From Mesostigma viride (Eukaryota; Streptophyta; Mesostigmatophyceae; Mesostigmatales; Mesostigmataceae), in NCBI GenBank assembly GCA_009746045.1, contig RPFO01000089.1:1551666-1615665 (forward strand): a stretch of 64,000 bases of DNA. The letters run 5' to 3'. Positions within the stretch are counted from its first letter, which is position 1; each line of letters opens with the position of its first letter. The notes beneath the pieces are model-generated. The model saw only the letters and a list, made by a program, of their open reading frames with translations. It was not told the origin of the DNA and ran no database searches. The translations under genes were made by a program, and so were the position numbers. This document shows positions 20,294 to 31,393 of this stretch, in pieces.

Positions 20294-22293
20294 TCTTCCC
20301 CCTCTACCTCATCCTCCTCGTCGCCATGCCCATAGCCGGCGACCGCCTTGCCATCCATAACCCCCGAGGCGCCATTACCCGAGTCCTGTTGCTGTGAGAA
20401 CAACTCATTCAACTCGCGGTTCACCCGCTGGAACGAAGGACCCGTAGCGCGGGGCGTCTGGTGCTGCGTGGGACGCTGCCGGGCGTCCTGCAACTTGGCT
20501 GCGCGCTCGCCCGCGTTGCGAGGCCGGTCTGGGCGCCGTGCTTGTTCCGGGCGCTTACCGAAGGCAGGCCCGGAGAAACGGGGTGACGTCTGCTCGTCGC
20601 CACGATCGCGATCCCGTGGTGGTCGCGTGCAGTCCTTCTTGAGATGACCGACCTCGCCGCACCGGAAGCATCGCGCCTTGGACGCATCGATTGCATTGAC
20701 CTGGGGCGCTTCATAGTCGCCGTCCTCCTGCTCGTGGTCGATAATGTCCTCAGAGGACCCATCTTGGTCCACCGTAGTGAAGTGGACGCGACGCGGTGCA
20801 GCACCAGCATGCCGATAGGTGACCGCTGCGCGGCGGCGTGCGAGCACATCTGACACCTTTAGAAGGTACTGCTGGATCTCGATCACATCCCACTGCTCCC
20901 ACGGTATCTCAGCAAAGCGCTTTAGCACCTCATCTAGGAGTTCCGGACTCAGCGCCTCAATGAACCGCGCCCTATATTCGGTCCAGGTCAAGTCCTCAAG
21001 GCGAGCCGAGAATGCTTCAAACTCTGTCAGAAACTCGCGGAACGGCGTGGTGCCTTGGCGTAGCTTGGAAAAAGCCAGACGCTCGTGGAGCTTCCAGTCA
21101 GGGGGCACCAGCTTGCGCTCAATGCGCTCTAGTAGCTCCTCTACTGTGCGAGGGTACAAGCGCGACGCGACACTCTCACAGTTGAGTATGCCGACCACTG
21201 AGGGATCCATGCAGTTGGTGACGACGTAGGAGATAAGAACCTCGGTAGCTAGCTCCCACCCATTGTGGTTGCACCACGCCCAGTAGATCTGTACCCACAT
21301 ACGCGTCCATTCGTCGATCTCGCGAGGGTTCATAGTCGCGCGCAGCTTGGGCACTGGTTTAAAGTCAGGCATGGGCGGCGCCTTAAACGCGTCGGCCCGA
21401 GGTCCGCCCACTGCGCGATACGGCGGAACATTAAAGATCGACAACGAGTCATCTGCCGATGCAGGCGCTGACCTAGTCGCGCTGCGTTGTAGCCAGACAG
21501 ACGAGGGATGCGCGTAGCCAGGATCACTGGGTGCCATGCGACTCAAGTTGAGGTTATTGCCATGCGACACGCTCGGCCGCGCAGGTCCGGCTGCTGGGAC
21601 ATTGCGCGCCGGATGGGACGACGCGGGCCCAGCCTCATCGTATACCGGCGGTGGAACCCTAGCCTCGTCCTGGGTCCACAGCGATGTCGCATTGGACTGC
21701 AGGTCACTGCCAAAAGAAACCCGTCGACCGCTCGCCCAGGGATGTTGTAATCGTTGGGCACGTTGCGCGTGATAATAGGTCGCGTTCTGACTAAGCGGAC
21801 CAAACATCTGCGACCCGGTCGGCTGGCTTAGCGGCTGCTGCTGCTGCTGCAACGGCGGAAGCTGCTGCGGCTGCTGCCACTGTTGCTGCGGCGGCGGCGG
21901 TGGCTGCTGCTGCTGTACTGGCTGCTGCTGCCACTGCTGCGGCAACGGCTGTTGCTGTTCCGAATGCTGCTGTGGGGACTGCACGGGGTGCTGCTGCGGC
22001 TGCCTGGCGGGTGTTGCTGCGGCTGCACTGAGGTGCTGGGCTGCACTCGTGGGATTCGATCTGGGCCGGGCCTCATCACCTGCCCGTTCCATCAGCTGGT
22101 TATACTCAGCCTGCATTCGCTGCGGCTGGTATTCCTCCCTATTATCCATCCTATCCGCTCCTCGTGGCCTTCGCGGCTCACGGGAGGTACTAGCCAGCTC
22201 ACCTGGGTGACCTACAGGACTGCCTTGCTGGTAGGACGAGCCCTGTTGTGATACCTCCTGTACTTGGTACTCTGGGCTGCCCTGCCTATCCAA
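20239..22293 (-). CDS. Chromovirus Gag
   Basis: A 684-residue ORF forming the particle shell and binding genomic RNA. The N-terminal third is low-complexity, with long glutamine/proline runs (about residues 100-165). A retrotransposon gag-type capsid domain spans about 325-450 (IYWAWCNHNGWELATEVLIS, FREFLTEFEAFSARL, FIEALSPELLDEVLKRF). A CCHC zinc knuckle, CFRCGEVGHLKKDC, sits near 535-548, followed by a basic arginine-rich stretch. The ATG at 22293 follows an open leader, and the stop at 20239 lies inside the pol frame. Confidence 0.9.
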   Translation of the reverse strand: MDRQGSPEYQVQEVSQQGSSYQQGSPVGHPGELASTSREPRRPRGADRMDNREEYQPQRMQAEYNQLMERAGDEARPRSNPTSAAQHLSAAAATPARQPQQHPVQSPQQHSEQQQPLPQQWQQQPVQQQQPPPPPQQQWQQPQQLPPLQQQQQPLSQPTGSQMFGPLSQNATYYHAQRAQRLQHPWASGRRVSFGSDLQSNATSLWTQDEARVPPPVYDEAGPASSHPARNVPAAGPARPSVSHGNNLNLSRMAPSDPGYAHPSSVWLQRSATRSAPASADDSLSIFNVPPYRAVGGPRADAFKAPPMPDFKPVPKLRATMNPREIDEWTRMWVQIYWAWCNHNGWELATEVLISYVVTNCMDPSVVGILNCESVASRLYPRTVEELLERIERKLVPPDWKLHERLAFSKLRQGTTPFREFLTEFEAFSARLEDLTWTEYRARFIEALSPELLDEVLKRFAEIPWEQWDVIEIQQYLLKVSDVLARRRAAVTYRHAGAAPRRVHFTTVDQDGSSEDIIDHEQEDGDYEAPQVNAIDASKARCFRCGEVGHLKKDCTRPPRDRDRGDEQTSPRFSGPAFGKRPEQARRPDRPRNAGERAAKLQDARQRPTQHQTPRATGPSFQRVNRELNELFSQQQDSGNGASGVMDGKAVAGYGHGDEEDEVEGEEWTGRSNEAVSRPSVPRA

Positions 22294-22516
22294 GTCTGCA
22301 CCCCTCCTCGGAATGACTCCTAGCCGTGCCGCGTACCTTCTTTTTACCCCGCGGCATGTTTACCAGTACCACATCCACAAGAGAAGGAAGGAAGGAGAGA
22401 GGAAGAAGGAGGAAAATGCCATGCACATGCCCACAAGCAATCAACCAAGCGACTGCCCTACGTTATTCTGCTAATGTAGCTATTATATAGTAAGCTATAA
22501 TTAGTACTCTACTCCT

Positions 22517-22900
22517 CTAGAAACTAGGTGGCTGCCTAGGTGGGGTGCTGACAGTGAGTTGGCTGAACGTGACTGTGACAGCCTGTGTGTCCCCCGCCCT
22601 GCTCTCTACTGTTGCACTATTGGGTGCATAGCTACGGCCCCTAGGCATTGGGCGAGTCCTAATCTCCTGAGGTGGTGCCTCTACGTGCAAGCCTACTGGA
22701 CGTGTCATGTATTCCTGGATAAACCTATCTGCTTCCCATGCTGTCTTGAATCCCTTAACCCAAAAGATAGCCCTATGCCTATCCACTATATAGTTCTTGC
22801 AGTCTACCCAGCTATAGAAAATACCTACTTTCCCTGTGCCTCCATCATGTGCCACAGCATAGTAAAGTTGCCTAGATACATCACTATCCCAACCCCCAAG
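22517..22900 (-). CDS. RNase H1 N-terminal (viroplasmin-like) domain protein in the chromovirus leader
   Basis: The frame is open from a TGA near 22900 to the stop at 22517 and reads QLYYAVAHDGGTGKVGIFYS, then WVDCKNYIVDRHRAIFWVKG and FKTAWEADRFIQEYM. This matches the RNase H1 N-terminal hybrid-binding/viroplasmin-like domain over its whole length. The C-terminal 60 residues are proline- and arginine-rich and end with AVTVTFSQLTVSTPP, a tail shared with the ORF at 1407-1771. No ATG lies near the domain start, so a GTG or a spliced start is needed. It sits between the 5' LTR and gag on the same strand as both. The domain is known to bind RNA-DNA hybrids or double-stranded RNA; a role in reverse transcription is inference. 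Confidence 0.65.
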   Translation of the reverse strand, partial: LGGWDSDVSRQLYYAVAHDGGTGKVGIFYSWVDCKNYIVDRHRAIFWVKGFKTAWEADRFIQEYMTRPVGLHVEAPPQEIRTRPMPRGRSYAPNSATVESRAGDTQAVTVTFSQLTVSTPPRQPPSF

Positions 22901-23651
22901 TGCTCCATTATTATATCAAATATTTTTTCTATTATTACTATTAGCCATCACACACGTTGTCTATTGCCAGCAGACAGAGATAGAAAAGAGAAAGGAACCT
23001 TTTTACCTCTAGTGTGTGACCTGTCACAGGGGGGGGATGCCAACTGGCTCTAATCTAATCACTATCACAGAAATCAGGAGCTTCGCGCCCCTAATTCCAT
23101 ACAAGAGGGCAGCCTCCGTGATAACTGCCCGCCTTTTCGCAAGGACGAAGCCACGGAAACCACCCTACCAGCGCCCACAGCTTTCGCAGCCAGGACGCTA
23201 GTCACAATACGTCACAGAAACGACAAATTCACAAACAAAACAACAAGGATGGGCGCACATCACCTCACCTCCTACGCGTGCAGGTAAGAGAGACGGAGCA
23301 AGGCGGTTGGCTGCAAGCGACTACCACACACTGCATGACAAAACGTACCTTGGCGTTGCGCAGCCGACTTTCCTCCCTGGCTTGTGGCGCCGATTCCTTG
23401 TGTGGTGCAGAGCCGAGCTCCCCGTCGGTGCCCAGTCGACAGGAGATGCTTCTAAGCCGGCTATCCTATGACCGCCCTTTCAGCTAGACGATGCCGCCGT
23501 TCACCACAGCCAGTTTCCCAGGCTGGCGGGTCGAACTCGGCTTTCTATCTCACTAATTATTGGGCCGGTCCTGCGCAGGCCCTGCGCTACATATTAAGAA
23601 TACACCTTGCGGCTTAAACACAAGGGCTCTTCGCGAGCACCTGTGGAAAAC

Positions 23652-23673
23652 CTCTAGAACTACCTCCGATCCA
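23652..23673 (-). promoter_or_regulatory. Candidate primer-binding site
   Basis: On the minus strand one base after the 5' LTR the text reads TGGATCGGAGGTAGTTC. It starts with TGG, complementary to a tRNA CCA end. I could not match it to a specific tRNA, and it is not the common initiator-Met site. Confidence 0.45.
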
Positions 23674-23674
23674 G

Positions 23675-24325
23675 TGTTACATCCCGATCCGGATGGTGCG
23701 AAAGATCTAATCTAGTATAAGGGGCATAGCCGCGCATCCGCGTACCGCGATAGCAAGCAAAGATCGCAGTAAATTGACTAACTGAGCAGCGGTTTATCCT
23801 CAGCTAGGCCTTATAGCATGATTAATTAATCTAGCTATATAACACGGCATGTCATGAGGCAAATGGCATCCGGATTAGTGCCCCTTGGTCTGAGAGAGTC
23901 GTCAACACTCGTTTCATTAATCATCAAACCAAAGAGAGAGAGTCCATCGTCCTCAGACCAATTTCACCTAGCTGCGCTACCAAGCTGGCAAGTTGGTGTG
24001 CAGGCGCGCCAACATGCGCGCCGATCTTCCAGATACTGCCGTCAAGCCCCAATAGGTTCTGTCTGACGTCTAGGGCCGGCCCGGCCCGTAGAAGATCTCG
24101 TACTTCTGGCTAGGCCCAAAATAACTGGTCCGAAACACACAAAGTACCAAATAAACACACAAAGTCCCAAACTTAGGACATATTCCCAAATAAGTCCCGA
24201 ATTGAGTCCTATAGTCCGGCGGACTATGAAAGCGAGCTATCGAAAGTCCCAAACAAATAACAATTGACTTTCGACTTATTTATTGAAGGCATTGTTACGC
24301 CCATACAAAGGTCTGGGCCGTAACA
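23675..24325 (-). repeat. 5' LTR of the chromovirus
   Basis: A 651-bp repeat matching 14090-14757, followed at 24326-24330 by the second copy of the AACGG target duplication. It should carry the element promoter. Confidence 0.95.
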
Positions 24326-24330
24326 AACGG

Positions 24331-24880
24331 GCATTTATTCGTGCCCAGGAGCACAAGAAAGGCCACCCTTTCATGGAGAGGTCGGGCGCGCATCGCGCAG
24401 GCCTAATGTTATCTTACCGCAAAATGACGGGAAAGGTAAAGATAGCAGCGGGAATTTTCACGGCTTTAGAAACATCAGTTAAACTAGCTTCCCTTACGAC
24501 CATCAGAACTGGCAACAATCGACAATCACACGGGCAGGCATCCATTATACTTTATTCATCCCGATAGAAATTCAGGCCGGACCCCCCCTGCCGATGGTAA
24601 AGAAAAAAAGCCCACGACATTATAGATCGCAACCATCCCACCATAAAGTAGAATCAGTAACTAATTTTCTCCAACAATCGAGCATTTTTTCTGCTTTCCG
24701 CGAGCCAGATTTGTCACGTTTCGTCTAAAAGCAGTCGCCATGGCCACTTCCCTAAGGGGTGCGCGCACCGTGCACCCACTTTTCACGGTACGGAGGGTAC
24801 CGCGGAATTTTTTTGGCGCGGAAAATATTTTTTCCGCGCCGAGTCCCCATACATTTAGATATATTTGAGACGAATGGCAT
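24331..24880. other. Unassigned sequence
   Basis: One short plus-strand open frame to 24567 (see 13160-14084). The rest holds nothing recognised. Confidence 0.4.
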
Positions 24881-25026
24881 TTCGGCAAAAATAATCTAGA
24901 TTAATCTGAACATGAACCCCGTTCGGCAAAAATAATCTAGATTAATCTGAACGTGAAACCGGCTTTGACCAAAATATCTAGATTAATCTGACGGTGACCG
25001 GGAAGCAGCCAAAAGTATCTAGATTG
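24881..25026. repeat. Four tandem units of about 40 bp with a palindromic core
   Basis: Units starting near 24881, 24922, 24961 and 25000 each contain ATCTAGATTAATCTGA or a shortened form. The core TAATCTAGATTA is a perfect palindrome in the first two units and decays in the later ones. Confidence 0.75.
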
Positions 25027-25440
25027 TATATTATCTTTATTTGTCCGAGTCTTGTGGAGGTGTTCAAACTGGGCTGCGACCACGAGGTCGACCAGCAACT
25101 GCCAGCTGTGGGTAGGTCATGGCATGTTTACCTATCTTTTTAGGAATGTCCTTGCTTGGGGCCAGGCCAGGTCAGAATATGCCGCCCTGGCTGGCCAAGC
25201 CGCTGGGGGCCGGCCAGACCGAGGGCGGTGTCTACCTGGCTGGTGCGAGCAAGATGTCCTACGAATGCTATCCTACGCTGCCTAATCTCGTCCGAAATGC
25301 GAGGCATACCCTGATACAAAGACTCTAAAGACCGTAGATATGGGATGGTGATTTATGCTCACATGACGCAGTCACGTGTACATACAGTACATACATACAG
25401 GTTGTCTCCTTGATACATACATACATACAGTCGGGGTAAA
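25027..25440 (+). pseudogene. LINE relic with 3' stem-loop, then ACAT microsatellite
   Basis: A weak open stretch at 25119-25328 is followed by ATGACGCAGTCACGTG at 25363-25378. This is the 3'-terminal stem-loop seen on the LINE copies near 54903 and 58652. A CATA microsatellite begins straight after it, as a LINE tail would. The coding part is too decayed to place. Confidence 0.45.
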
Positions 25441-26242
25441 AGTGGCTCTTTTTTAGCAAATTCAGGTAGCTGAAATTAGCGGAGGGCGGGCCGCCGAATT
25501 AAGAGGTACCTTGAAATTCTTGTCTCTATCGAGATATATTTTTGGAGGCGAACTTCTATTGGCGTTAATTTGTAGTACTGTACGACAACATGTCAAGGGT
25601 GACGGAAAGTACTGAAGTCGCCGAAGTGTCGCGGAGACGTTTCTACTTTCTAGATCGATTGCGCATTCGACGGCCAAAAGGCAGAGATGCGGTCGATTGG
25701 TAGTACAGTACGACGGTGTTGGACGGAATTTCCGGTCAGCGATGCGGGCTTTGCATCTCACGTTGAACATGGAAAATATAGCCCTTGCGTCGCGCTATGA
25801 TGTGGCGAACTTATTCTCCGCCATCGGATTGCACCGTCGATGAGCGTCGATGCTCGTCGATGAACCCAACGCAAGCCATGTACCAAAAGAAGTAGAAAAT
25901 GGCGCGGCGGCAATAGAGGTCGAGTTTGGTAAGTTACTGAACTTGTAGCCCGGCGCCTCCGCGTCAAGCAGTCCGCAGGTAGTCCGCCGGCATACGTCAC
26001 AGAAGTGACAATTTTGTTAATTTGATAATTCGTTAACTGGGGACAACCTAGTCGGGGTAAAATTGCAAGGGGATCAATTATTTAATGGGATGGTCCATGC
26101 ATGTGACGTATGCTATTGGCATAGCAGTATCAATGAGACAACAACCAGCTCGCTCCGTATGGAATCTTTGATACACAAAGCCACTTGTATCCAAAAAAAG
26201 GGTCCATCCATGACGATTTACGGTGTGACGAGCTATGGATGC
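25441..26242. other. No gene recognised
   Basis: Short unconvincing open frames only; no repeats shared with the rest of the window were noticed. Confidence 0.4.
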
Positions 26243-26424
26243 CGAGAATGCTCATAACTTTTGCATCCAGGCATGAAGTTTGGTCGGGTAAATTGCAGTA
26301 GTTTGTCTGACTCGCCTTTTGATGACAAACACGATGATATAATTTCCGGCCGCCATCGCCCAAGATTTCGCACGATATCCTAAAATACAGCACAGGCAGC
26401 GTTCGTATTTTCCGGATACAATCT

Positions 26425-27720
26425 ATGGCGGAATCTCCGTCAGTCGCCTCCCCTCCTCTCTCCGAGGGGGCGGATTCAGCGCCTAACACTATTACGCGAC
26501 TAATAGTAGCTGCGGAAACCATTGCGAGTTTGCGATGCAGCCACAGGCAATCGCGGCAGCCATTACCGCCTCCTCCAAGCGGCTTTGCACTACCCCACCC
26601 GACGAGATGGAGCGACAGATCCCTCCGCCATCGTCTTCCAAACCCAGCGAGGACACCCCCATTGACGACGCCATCGACGACGCTACATTTGACCCAGCTG
26701 ATTACATGCCCGGGCTGGAGGTACCCGAGTACGCGTTCTTCTCGTTGACAGCCGAGGAGGCGAAGGCCATCCTGCGCCACCTGCACGACAACGAAATTGC
26801 GATCTATTATCCTGGCACGTCCGGCGAGACCATTTCAGTGGACTACATTGCCGACCTGGAGGAGCCACAGCTTCGCCTTTCTGTTTTCTTGAGCCACGCG
26901 CAGGCCCCTTGCCTCCGGGCACTCTTTACCGCTTTCCAAGACGCCGAGCACGGCACCGCCAACACTCCTATTGCTTCCCCGGAAGCAGACCTGCTATAGC
27001 TCAATGAGAAAGTCGAGGACATGGCAGCCCAGCTAGGCGCCCTGTCAACTGCTCTGCTCCAGGACACAGCCGAGCTACGCACCAGCATGGCTGAGGTGAA
27101 GGCCGCCCTGGCCACCTCCGGCGCCCCAGCAAGCCGCCCCAGCACCTACCAGCTATACAGTATGCTAACATGGTCAAGCAGGCGGACATTGCCAACATGA
27201 TGGCGGACGCTGCACGGAGGGGGGCAGCGGCCCACAAGACCGCTGTTGAGGAGGACCAACGCTCACGCAGTATTGTGGTCCGTTATTTGGAGGTCGCACA
27301 GCACCCGGAAACGGACCTCATGCTTGCACAACGCCTGTACCAGAGCCTCATAGTGGGCAGGCTGCATTTGGGCAACGAACGCATCCGCATTGAGTCGGCA
27401 GCCTGGATGGCAGGCCGACCTGGCCCCATCCGGGTTATACCTTCACGAACGTGGCCAGCAAGGTGAAAGTCCTGCAGGCCCGCAAGCTCCTGGGCGGGAG
27501 AAACGCGCCCAGCCTTGACGACCCACTCTCCCCCGCCCAGCTCGTCATCAAGAACGGTTTGCTGGGCAGCGACGCAGCGGTCCAGGCCAGGCGCGATGGC
27601 ATTCGCACCTACGTACGCCGTATCAACGACACCCCCGTTCTCTTCATCGACGGGAAGCGCACGGCTGTGCAGGCTCCTATAACAAGCGGCACAAGCCACA
27701 CCCCAAGCACGCCCCAGCTT
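26425..27720 (+). pseudogene. LINE ORF1 (RNA-binding, L1 ORF1p-like), broken
   Basis: Reading order: 26535-26999 (ends LLASPEAD-like, TAG at 26997). Past the stop the same frame encodes a coiled-coil (EKVEDMAAQLGALSTALLQD). Then 27170-27466 gives an RRM-like stretch (RSIVVRYLEV, AQRLYQSLIVG), and 27451-27720 reads ARKLLGG, SLDDPLSPAQLVIKNGLL and FIDGKRT. Coiled coil, RRM-like domain and a C-terminal domain with D-D-x-L-S/T-P and F-I-D-G-K is the L1 ORF1p order. It would coat the LINE RNA. At least one stop and two frameshifts are present. Confidence 0.65.
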
Positions 27721-28139
27721 CATCATCGTCGTCAACGCACGTCCCCGGTATGGAGGGCGCCCGGTAAGGGCACACCCTCGCGGCCTCGCGGTACAATAGG
27801 CTTTGGGCACAGCCTTTATTAATAAACAAGCCCCTTCCCATCCTCATGTCGCACCGTGCGAGCATGACCAGGATGCAAGGTCGCCAGGCACGCCACGGTC
27901 AACCTTCCCGCCAGTTTACCAGCCTCAAACGCCTCCTGGCCCGCCTTGAGCGGGATGAGGCTCAATCGACACGCCGGCGACCCCAGACAGGACGGAGACG
28001 ACGCATATCCGCCCTGAAAGAAAGACTCCATGCGTTGACAAGCATTAACCCCAATCGCCACCCTCCCCCTCCCCCCCCCCCTCCACCCCCACCCCCACCT
28101 CCAGCACTACCCTTCTCCACCCCCACCTCAACCCCCCCG

Positions 28140-31100
28140 CTAATAGGGCAACGACCCATTCTTGGTATTGCAAGCAGTTTAATGTGCGCACCCTCCCTGC
28201 AGATCCTTCTACGAGCAGCGGCACCCCAGCACGCCACCGCGTCGACGAGCTGATCGCCTTGTGCGCCGACAACAAGATCGCTGTCCTCGGGGTCCAGGAG
28301 CACCGGCGCACCGTCGAGCCTCAGCAAGGGGTCAACGGTCTTCTGGTCGACGACCTTCGTGCGGGCTGGCGGTTCCATTATGGTGGAGGCGACGCGCCAG
28401 GTCAAGGTGGTGTGCGGCCTCTTGTGCTCACCGGCAGCATCAGAGCACCTCCAGTCCATCGTGCTGCGATCCCCGCGTGTGCTAGTGGCCACTTTTTCGG
28501 CCATGCACTGAGGGCCATTCACACCACACGCTAACCGTTATCGTGGGATATGCACCACATGCGGGTCGAGCTCAGACGGAACGTGAGGCCTACTTCTTCA
28601 GCGCCCTCAAGGAGGAGGACGGGCCAACATCCCAGCTCGGCACTTAATTCCTGGTTATGCTGCTCGACGCCAACGCCACGCTGCCAGTTGGCACTGCCGA
28701 CAGGGGGCGCTCACTACTCCCCACCCAACACGACAGCCAACGGTAACACGGCTTTGTTTGCGAATCTGCTGCCAGAATCTGCGCTGGTTGCCTGCAACGC
28801 TTATTTCGCACGCCCCGCTGAGCAGCTTGCCACCGGCTTTTTTGGGCCGTCGGATCGGATGCCGTGTGCCTTGACTATATCTGCGTACGCCGGGCTCAGC
28901 GCCCCTCAGTTGTCGATGCTCGCGTGCTGCAAGATTCTGTCAGCACGGTGGAATCTGATCACCGCCTCGTGCTCGCTCGCATCAGATTGCCGTTTCCTGG
29001 TGTGAAACCGTCGCGACAACTGGCGCCTCAGCCAGATCTCAAGGTGCTCCGGATGGTACTGAAGGATGCCGACAAGATGTCAGCAGAAGAGCAGGCTGCT
29101 ATGTCGCACCGGAACGACTTCCTGGCAGTCTTCGACGCCATGCAGGGGCAGCCGCCAGCAGTTCTACACACCATTCCGCCGCCGGGTGATATTTCAGTGA
29201 TCCTCCGCGGTATCGCTGCCAAGTACCGTCTGGCTGCCCGCACCCTCCCCTCCTTGCCTCCGCGCCGACAGCTTGCTGTCCACAGCCACGCACCGACAGT
29301 GGTCGCCGCTAGGCAGATGCTCCGCCGCAACAGGGACCCGACCGCCAAACCTGGGCTGCATGAGCGGCTCTGCGGGTCGCCTACGAGCAGGCTGAGAAGG
29401 CAGACGCTCAGCAGATGGTCAAGGACCTGCGCAGCTGCCAGCAGAAGCACGACGGCAAGGGGGCCTGGTTCTGGTACAAGCGCCTCGGGCACCCGGACGG
29501 CCTCGGCCGGCCCCACCGCCACGACGTTCCTGGCGCCCCAGCCAAGCGGCTTCGTACCTGGGCCGCGGCCACGGCGGAGGTCGTGGGGACAGCTGCGCCG
29601 CCCCCGCCCCTGCTTCCAGCCGCCGCCGCCCGCCCGGCCGTCCTGGCCGGCCCCGCTGGGCCCCTGGCCCCGCCTAGGTCAGCGGCAGACTACCTAGTCC
29701 CCCCGCTGATCGGCCCACTTGGCGACCCGTCAGACATGCCTCCTTTCACCTCTCGCGAGGTCACGAAGGCGGTCCAGCCTCTGCGTTATGACGCAGCCAC
29801 CGGCTCCGACGAGATTCCTGCCGCAGTTGTGCAACTTGCAGCCAAATTTGAGGACACTGGTGTTATGCTGCTCTTCCGGGATATCTGCAACTGCCTTCTG
29901 CTGTCGTCGCAACCGCCTCCAGCGGCCTGGCAACACAGCTTTTGCACGATGCTGTACAAGCACAAGGGGTCGCCAGCCGACCCCGGCAACTACAGAGGGA
30001 TGTGAATCCAAGGTGCCCCCCTCAAGCTTCTTATGCGGCTCATCCTGAACCGCCTGCGCACGGCCCTGGACGGTCACCTCAGCGAGACTCAGCACGGCTT
30101 CCGTTCAGGTCGCAACACAGTACAGGCGCTCTTCGCTACTCGCCGACTTGTGGAGGAACTGCAACGCCTTCAGCCTGGTGAGTCCCCTTTGCACATTGTG
30201 CTGGTGGACTTCATCAAAGCCTTCGATTCGGTTTTCTGGCCTGCGCTATGGGACATCCTCGAGCTGTTCCGGATCCCCCGCGGCCCCCTTATTGCTGTCA
30301 TCCGCAACCTGTATGAAGGGTCCACCACTTCGGTGCGCAATTCTTACGGGACCACGCCACCATGCCCTTTACAGAAGGGTGTGTGGCAGGGCTGCGTGCT
30401 GTCGCCCTACCTGTTCATTATTGTGGTCGAATACGTAATGATTCAGGCGCGCAAGCGATTTGCCCGCATCGTGGGTAGGGAACCAGGGGTGCAGGTTGCC
30501 AACCACTTCTGGCATGGCGGAGCGGAAACGGAGATTCGGCTGGCGGACATCATCTACGCAGACGACACCACCCTCTTCGAGGACACTGGGCACGTGCAGA
30601 CGTGGCTCGACTGCCTGGCTATCGAGGCCCGCGCCGTGGGGCTTGAGGTCAGCAAGAAGACAGAGGCTCTGGCGATTGGGCTCACCCACCCACTGCCCGA
30701 CCTCTTTCTCCTTGACGGCTCTCGAGTCCTGTATCGGGACCGCGTCAAGCTGCTGGGCAGCCTGCTTCCCAGCTGCGAGGCTGATGTGGACCACCGCATC
30801 TCCCTCGCCTGGCACGCTTTACGCCAATACCGGGCCCTGTGGCGCAAGCCCCTGGGCAAGATCGAGAAACAGGACCTGTTTAAGGTCCTCGTCCTGCCCG
30901 TGTTCTTACGTACGGGGCCGAGACGTGGACCCTCACCGCCGACCTGGCCCGCAAGCTGGACGGCGCGGTCACCAACATGCTGCGATCCATTTTCAGAGTA
31001 GGATATGCTGCTCATGTTCGCAGTGAGGACCTGTACCTTGGCATGCCATATATCACCAGCACCATTAAGCAGCGGCGCCTGCAGCTCGTAGGGCACCTAG

Positions 31101-31393
31101 CTCGCACCAACCAGGTAGACACCTCACGTGCCCCCCCTGCGGGATTGCGCCCAGCTCAGCCTGGCCGGCACCTCCTGACGTGGGCCGGGCCCAGTGATGT
31201 TAGACGCCGCAAGGCCCGCACCTTCAAAGAACAGCTAGTAGAGGACATGGGGGGCCTAGGCCTCTCTGTGATTTGGAAAAAGATGATGGACAAGGCCAAG
31301 TGGACCCAGGTCATAGAGGACAACAAGCCCCCCCCTGTGGGGAAGTGCCCGCGTGTGCAAACCCGCGGGAGGCACGCCAGACAGATCCCCTAG
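28140..31393 (+). pseudogene. LINE ORF2: AP endonuclease and reverse transcriptase, broken
   Basis: A proline run (about 28060-28130) precedes the endonuclease. The endonuclease has NVRTLPAD, VDELIALCADNKIAVLGVQE with HRRT, VMLLDANATLP, CLDYICVRR and SDHRLVLARIRL (the catalytic D-H), ending near 29010. The reverse transcriptase has GSDEIPAAVVQL (about 29805), HGFRSGRNTVQALF, VDFIKAFDSV (motif A), GVWQGCVLSPYLF (motif B) and IIYADDTTLF (motif C, about 30552-30581). The C-terminal region has LARKLDGAVTNMLRS and RLQLVGHLARTNQVD and ends at 31393. Frameshifts occur near 28500, 28690, 29390, 30005 and 30910, so no product is expected. Confidence 0.8.

Larger units (their letters stand above)
14090..24325 (-). 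mobile_element. Ty3/gypsy chromovirus, near-intact, with target duplication
   Basis: A 10.2-kb LTR retrotransposon on the minus strand. Both LTRs have TGTTAC...GTAACA termini. The 5-bp target duplication AACGG is at 14085-14089 and 24326-24330. Order on the minus strand: 5' LTR, a primer-site candidate, a leader carrying a viroplasmin-domain ORF, gag, pol with a C-terminal chromodomain, a third ORF, a polypurine tract and the 3' LTR. By eye the LTRs differ by four substitutions and two indels (16 bp and 1 bp) over about 650 bp, and gag and pol are open, so the insertion is recent and possibly active. Confidence 0.95.

Noticed and set aside
14090-24325. Endogenous retrovirus or caulimovirus instead of a retrotransposon
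   Set aside because: Integrase, chromodomain, Ty3-type order and a 5-bp duplication identify a chromovirus; no envelope or movement protein is seen, and the viroplasmin-like domain also occurs in cellular RNase H1.
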